32,645 bases of DNA from an uncultured Lachnospiraceae bacterium (GTDB taxonomy: Bacteria > Bacillota > Clostridia > Lachnospirales > Lachnospiraceae): contig CAJUKV010000038.1 of assembly GCA_910587305.1 (NCBI GenBank), forward strand, positions 1-32,645. The letters run 5' to 3'. A program made the position numbers and the translations under genes. The notes below the pieces were generated by a model. The model had not been told where the DNA came from, did not search any database, and was given only the letters and a program-made list of their open reading frames with translations. Below are positions 32,421 to 32,645 of this stretch, piece after piece. Numbering within the stretch: position 1 is the first letter of the stretch; the number at the start of each line of letters is the position of its first letter.

Positions 32421-32645
32421 CTGCGAGGTGAACGAAGTTCACCTTTGCTTTATTCCCGCGAGTAATGAGCCAGGCGGCCGTGCTTGCACGGACAGTTGGC
32501 GAATGCCGCGGGGTCTTTGACCTGCGCATATCAAGTTTGTGTCTATGTGCATCCACAAAATTGTGAGTGAAAGGTCGAAAATCTTTCACTCTTCCCGACA
32601 TGCCGCCTTGCGGCACAAACAATACATGAATTATTTCAGAAGAAT
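32421..32645 (+). repeat. Long-form hairpin leader array, copy G (GH31 leader, cut by window end)
   Basis: Same order as copy F: AGGTGAAC/GTTCACCT (32426-32444), TTTGCTTTATT, an AAGTTTGTG arm, GAGTGAAAG/CTTTCACTC (perfect 9 bp here), TGCCGC/GCGGCA, then AACAATACATGAATTATTTC and the left arm of helix 2. Relative to F it has an extra module of about 77 bp (around 32451-32527) that contains CCGTGC/GCACGG and is closed by CCCGCG/CGCGGG-type sequence. Ends at the window edge. Confidence 0.88.

Noticed and set aside
32407..32622. 72-residue N-terminal extension of the GH31 protein
   Set aside because: It translates the hairpin repeat, shares its end with the pepP extension, and a good ribosome site precedes the internal ATG at 32406.

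Overview
The window looks like chromosome of an endospore-forming, low-to-moderate GC Firmicute, most likely a member of the Lachnospiraceae (inference). The grounds are strong GGAGG ribosome sites, a SpoVA protein, AddAB in place of RecBCD, ECF-type vitamin transporters, and a PD-(D/E)XK protein of a type common in gut Clostridia. No phage, plasmid, CRISPR, rRNA or tRNA was seen. Almost every gene is on the minus strand; the exceptions are an ECF S-component and the nuclease-like gene at 8.9-10.5 kb.

Layout by coordinate: a LysR regulator; an orphan MetQ lipoprotein; a cysteine hydrolase of the isochorismatase/nicotinamidase fold; a MarR-ABC-ABC exporter operon with a consensus promoter and a palindromic operator; a TraX-family membrane protein; the two plus-strand genes; a PadR-DUF1700-DUF4097-small membrane protein operon with a near-perfect 58-bp inverted-repeat operator; thiT under a TPP riboswitch; a UPF0397/double-ATPase/EcfT cassette; HAD phosphatase-addB-addA; an aminopeptidase P; an isolated spoVAE; a metallo-beta-lactamase-fold protein; and a GH31 alpha-glucosidase.

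The most unusual content is intergenic. A modular family of hairpin repeats recurs at least eight times, always in the same orientation. Each interpretable copy lies on the 5' side of a minus-strand gene. The stems vary by paired, compensatory changes, which points to selection on base pairing. In two cases the gene-proximal module runs up to the ribosome site and start codon, creating false N-terminal extensions that share the peptide NK-AKVN-(L/F)-VHLAEM. A separate small hairpin built on CAAATTTG sits just before the ribosome site of three unrelated genes. Other palindromes cluster downstream of spoVAE and of the glucosidase gene.

Starts were chosen by ribosome site and family alignment, so several genes are shorter than their longest open frame. 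All functional names rest on motif recognition from memory; no database search was run.
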